Shown piece after piece: positions 61,678-64,000 of a stretch of DNA of 64,000 nt (the first letter of the stretch is position 1; each line of letters begins with the position of its first letter). Both the position numbers and the translations under genes were made by a program. Under the pieces are notes generated by a model. It had not been told where the DNA came from, made no database searches, and was given only the letters and a program-made list of their open reading frames with translations. The DNA comes from Trichormus variabilis 0441 (lineage in GTDB: Bacteria; Cyanobacteriota; Cyanobacteriia; Cyanobacteriales; Nostocaceae), in NCBI RefSeq assembly GCF_009856605.1, contig NZ_CP047242.1:4842001-4906000 (forward strand). The letters are read 5' to 3'.

Positions 61678-64000
61678 TCACCTGTTGTTAGTATTGGGGC
61701 ATAAGGTGCGATCGCTTTTTGTCACATCCAGATTAGTTTTTAAATAATCTTGTAGTAAATCACACCCGCGTACTAGTAAATTTTCGAGTTTAATATCAGC
61801 TAAATTCTGGAAAATCACTTTACCATTGCCGCCGCCTGCTGCCAAAATTTGACTGTCGGGACTGAAGGTAACACTGGTTAATTCATCTTTGTCGCCTTTT
61901 AAAACCATCAGCAATGTGCCTTTCTGGTTCCAAAGCCTGATTTTATCATCACTATTAGCCGCTAACATCTTACCGTCGGGGCTAAAACTAACACTAATAA
62001 AACTATCACCGTCACCCGGTAGATTTCTTAACAAGCTACCGTCTCGATTCCACAGTTTAACTGTCCCGTCGATGCTGGCAGAAGCTACAATTTGTCCATC
62101 TGGCGACCATGCTACCCCGTTCACTCGGCGGCTATGTTCCTTGAGGGTGTGGAGTAGTTGCCCGTCTCGATTCCATAATTTCACGGTGGTATCATCGCTG
62201 ACGGAGGCTAATATCTTACCATCAGGGCTAAAGCTGACCCAATTGACTGCATCGGTGTGACCTTGTAAGATGTGGAGTAGTTGCCCGTCTTGACTCCAGA
62301 TTTTCACCATTTTATCTTTACTGGCAGAAGCTATTACCTGACTATCCGACGACCAGGCTACAGCTAAGACTGCATCTTGATGACCCTGTAAGGTATGTAA
62401 TAATTTGCCATCTCGATTCCATAATTTCACTGTTTTATCTTTACTGGCTGAGGCTATCATCTGCTGATTTGGCGACCATGCTACGCCCCAAATTGACCCT
62501 GTATGCCCTTTGAAGATGTTTAATAGTTTCCCTTGCCGAGATAAAATTTTTACAGTTTGGTCTCGACTCGCCGCCGCCAAAGTCTCACCATCAGGACTAA
62601 AGCTAATACTTGTCACCCAGTCGTTACCATCGCCGTTGGGGTTTCGTAATAGCACTTCATCCCAGCGCCAGAGTGTCACCGTTTTATCTCGGCTACCAGA
62701 GGCGAAGGTGCGACCGTCAGGGCTAAAACTGACACTATTTACCCAACTGTTATGACCCTTTAAGGTTCCCAACAGCAGACCGCCAGGACTCCAAAGTTTG
62801 AGGGTTGCATCGATACTGGCGGAAGCGATAGTTTGACCGTTAGGGCTAAAGGTGACGGCTGTGACTCCCGCCGTGTGTCCTGATAGGGTTTTTAATAAAT
62901 TACCTTGGCGATTCCACAGTTTAATAGTCTTATCAAAACTGGCGGTGGCGAGTATTTCACCATTGGGCGACCAAGCTACACCCAAGATTGCATCATCATG
63001 TCCTTTCCAGGTTTTGAGTGGTTGACCGTCCCGACTCCAAAAGTTGATGTTTTTGTCAGCACCTACAGAAGCGAGAGTTTGACCATCTGGTGTCCAAGCT
63101 ATGCCCAAAACTGCATCATTATGGCCTGATAAAGTTTTGAGTAATTTCCCTTCTCGACTCCATAGTTTTACCGTCTTGTCGCTACTGGCGGAAGCAATCA
63201 GGGAACCATCGGGGCTAAAACTAGCATTATTTACTACATCTCTATGCCCTTGTAAGGTGGTTACTAGTTGACCGACTCGGTTCCATAGTTTGACGGTTTT
63301 GTCTTGGCTAGCAGAGGCAATTAACAAGCCATCAGGGCTGAAGTTGACACTATTTACTACATTAGTATGTTTGGATAAGGTGTTGATTAAGCTGCCATCA
63401 TTACGCCAGAGATTGATAGTATTATCGGCACTGGCGGAAGCAATCAGGGAACCATCGGGGCTAAAGACCGCACTGTTTACCCCTGCGGTATGCCCGTCTA
63501 AACGGTTGTATTCCCTCACTCCCACAACGGCTTGATAGAGTGCTGTTTGCACCTGTTCTCTGGTGTAAGGGTCTACCCAAATAGCCCGTTGCAGTTTTCT
63601 GGCGGCTTTGACACCTTCTTTCACCGCATCAAGACCTTTTTGGGAAGCAAACAGGGCTTCGCTGGAGACGCTGAGGGTTTTAATTTCGCTATCTACTGCT
63701 GTAATAATAGAAACACTTAACCCCAAGATGGCGAGACATGAGGCAGCCAGGGCAATTTTTAGTGAACGATTGAGCTTGGCTTGGCTGAGCCTTTGTTGTT
63801 TCTGGCTTTCGGCTAGTTGGGCGGTTAATTCCTTTTCTTTGAGTTCAGCACGTAATTGTTCAATTTCTAGTTGAGTTAGTTCTTCTCGCTTGCGTAATTC
63901 CCGTAGTTCTGTGACTAAATCCAAACCTTGTTGGAGATGAGTATCTGTGAGTTTAGATTGCTTTTTTTGGCTGAGTTCGCTTTTAAGGCGGGCAATTTCC
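61678..64000 (-). CDS. WD40 repeat protein, 14 blades (5' part beyond right edge)
   Basis: The frame is open from the TGA at 61678 to the window edge, about 774 residues; a TTG at 63924 is in frame but I see no reason to start there, so the N-terminus is outside. Visible order: coiled coil (ELTQLEIEQLRAELKEKELT), one membrane segment (LKIALAASCLAILGLSVSII), a helical linker ending in VDPYTREQVQTALYQAVVG, then fourteen WD40 units (SPDG, ASASxDxTVKLW), enough for two seven-bladed propellers. In cyanobacteria this end is usually attached to an AAA/NACHT STAND ATPase; that part would lie beyond 64000. Role: signalling or scaffold, not determinable. Confidence 0.9.
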   Translation of the reverse strand, partial: EIARLKSELSQKKQSKLTDTHLQQGLDLVTELRELRKREELTQLEIEQLRAELKEKELTAQLAESQKQQRLSQAKLNRSLKIALAASCLAILGLSVSIITAVDSEIKTLSVSSEALFASQKGLDAVKEGVKAARKLQRAIWVDPYTREQVQTALYQAVVGVREYNRLDGHTAGVNSAVFSPDGSLIASASADNTINLWRNDGSLINTLSKHTNVVNSVNFSPDGLLIASASQDKTVKLWNRVGQLVTTLQGHRDVVNNASFSPDGSLIASASSDKTVKLWSREGKLLKTLSGHNDAVLGIAWTPDGQTLASVGADKNINFWSRDGQPLKTWKGHDDAILGVAWSPNGEILATASFDKTIKLWNRQGNLLKTLSGHTAGVTAVTFSPNGQTIASASIDATLKLWSPGGLLLGTLKGHNSWVNSVSFSPDGRTFASGSRDKTVTLWRWDEVLLRNPNGDGNDWVTSISFSPDGETLAAASRDQTVKILSRQGKLLNIFKGHTGSIWGVAWSPNQQMIASASKDKTVKLWNRDGKLLHTLQGHQDAVLAVAWSSDSQVIASASKDKMVKIWSQDGQLLHILQGHTDAVNWVSFSPDGKILASVSDDTTVKLWNRDGQLLHTLKEHSRRVNGVAWSPDGQIVASASIDGTVKLWNRDGSLLRNLPGDGDSFISVSFSPDGKMLAANSDDKIRLWNQKGTLLMVLKGDKDELTSVTFSPDSQILAAGGGNGKVIFQNLADIKLENLLVRGCDLLQDYLKTNLDVTKSDRTLCPNTNNR

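Overview
The window comes from a cyanobacterium, most probably a filamentous heterocyst-forming one of the Nostoc/Anabaena type. Supporting signs are the very frequent HIP1 octamer GCGATCGC inside genes, many short tandemly repeated repeats (GGGGATT heptamers, TAGGGGTG octamers) between genes, several small terminal-inverted-repeat (MITE-like) elements, Hanks kinase/ATPase and WD40 kinase proteins, DevBCA-type exporters, and cyanobacterial families such as DUF3370, the Dps/lti46.2 pair and GH100 invertase. The genus is inferred from these features, not from any database search. No rRNA, tRNA or CRISPR array was seen.

Layout. 1-1753: 5' part of a large kinase/AAA ATPase signalling protein that runs off the left edge. 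1861-9115: an exported metzincin-type metalloprotease carrying an in-frame repeat insertion, a DUF3011 protein, two MITE-like elements, a coupled pair of small toxin-like genes, a DUF3370 protein and a small conserved protein. 9423-19237: WD40 kinase, a MacB-type ATPase, a TrkA/channel-like protein with an unusual pore, a ParC/GyrA-like topoisomerase subunit, a response regulator and a TPR protein. 19910-27037: a small exported repeat protein and two DevBCA/MacAB-like export modules, the second lacking its own ATPase.

27618-33562 is a cobalamin (corrin ring) cluster on the minus strand. A cobalamin riboswitch reaches the start codon of a CobG-CobH fusion, followed by CobI, an unrelated Schlafen/AlbA_2-type gene, and a CbiG-CobJ fusion. 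33848-42732 holds stress genes (lti46.2-like and Dps), a truncated SDR remnant, a PQQ-type sugar dehydrogenase, a frameshifted neutral invertase, a ferric-reductase-like oxidoreductase and several small unknown genes, with long AT-rich gene-free stretches.

42907-57976 is the most striking region. A very large TamB-type protein lies downstream of nine same-strand genes whose order and features match a type IV secretion core (VirB2, B3, B4, B5, B6, B8, a second B8, B10, B9), with no relaxase, VirD4 or VirB11 visible. 58819-64000 carries an SDR oxidoreductase, an exported NTF2/SnoaL-like protein, MurG, and a 14-blade WD40 protein that runs off the right edge.

Two biosynthetic or structural genes (the metalloprotease and cobG) contain, in frame, the same kinds of repeat that litter the intergenic regions. 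This suggests that short repeats are actively remodelling proteins in this genome.
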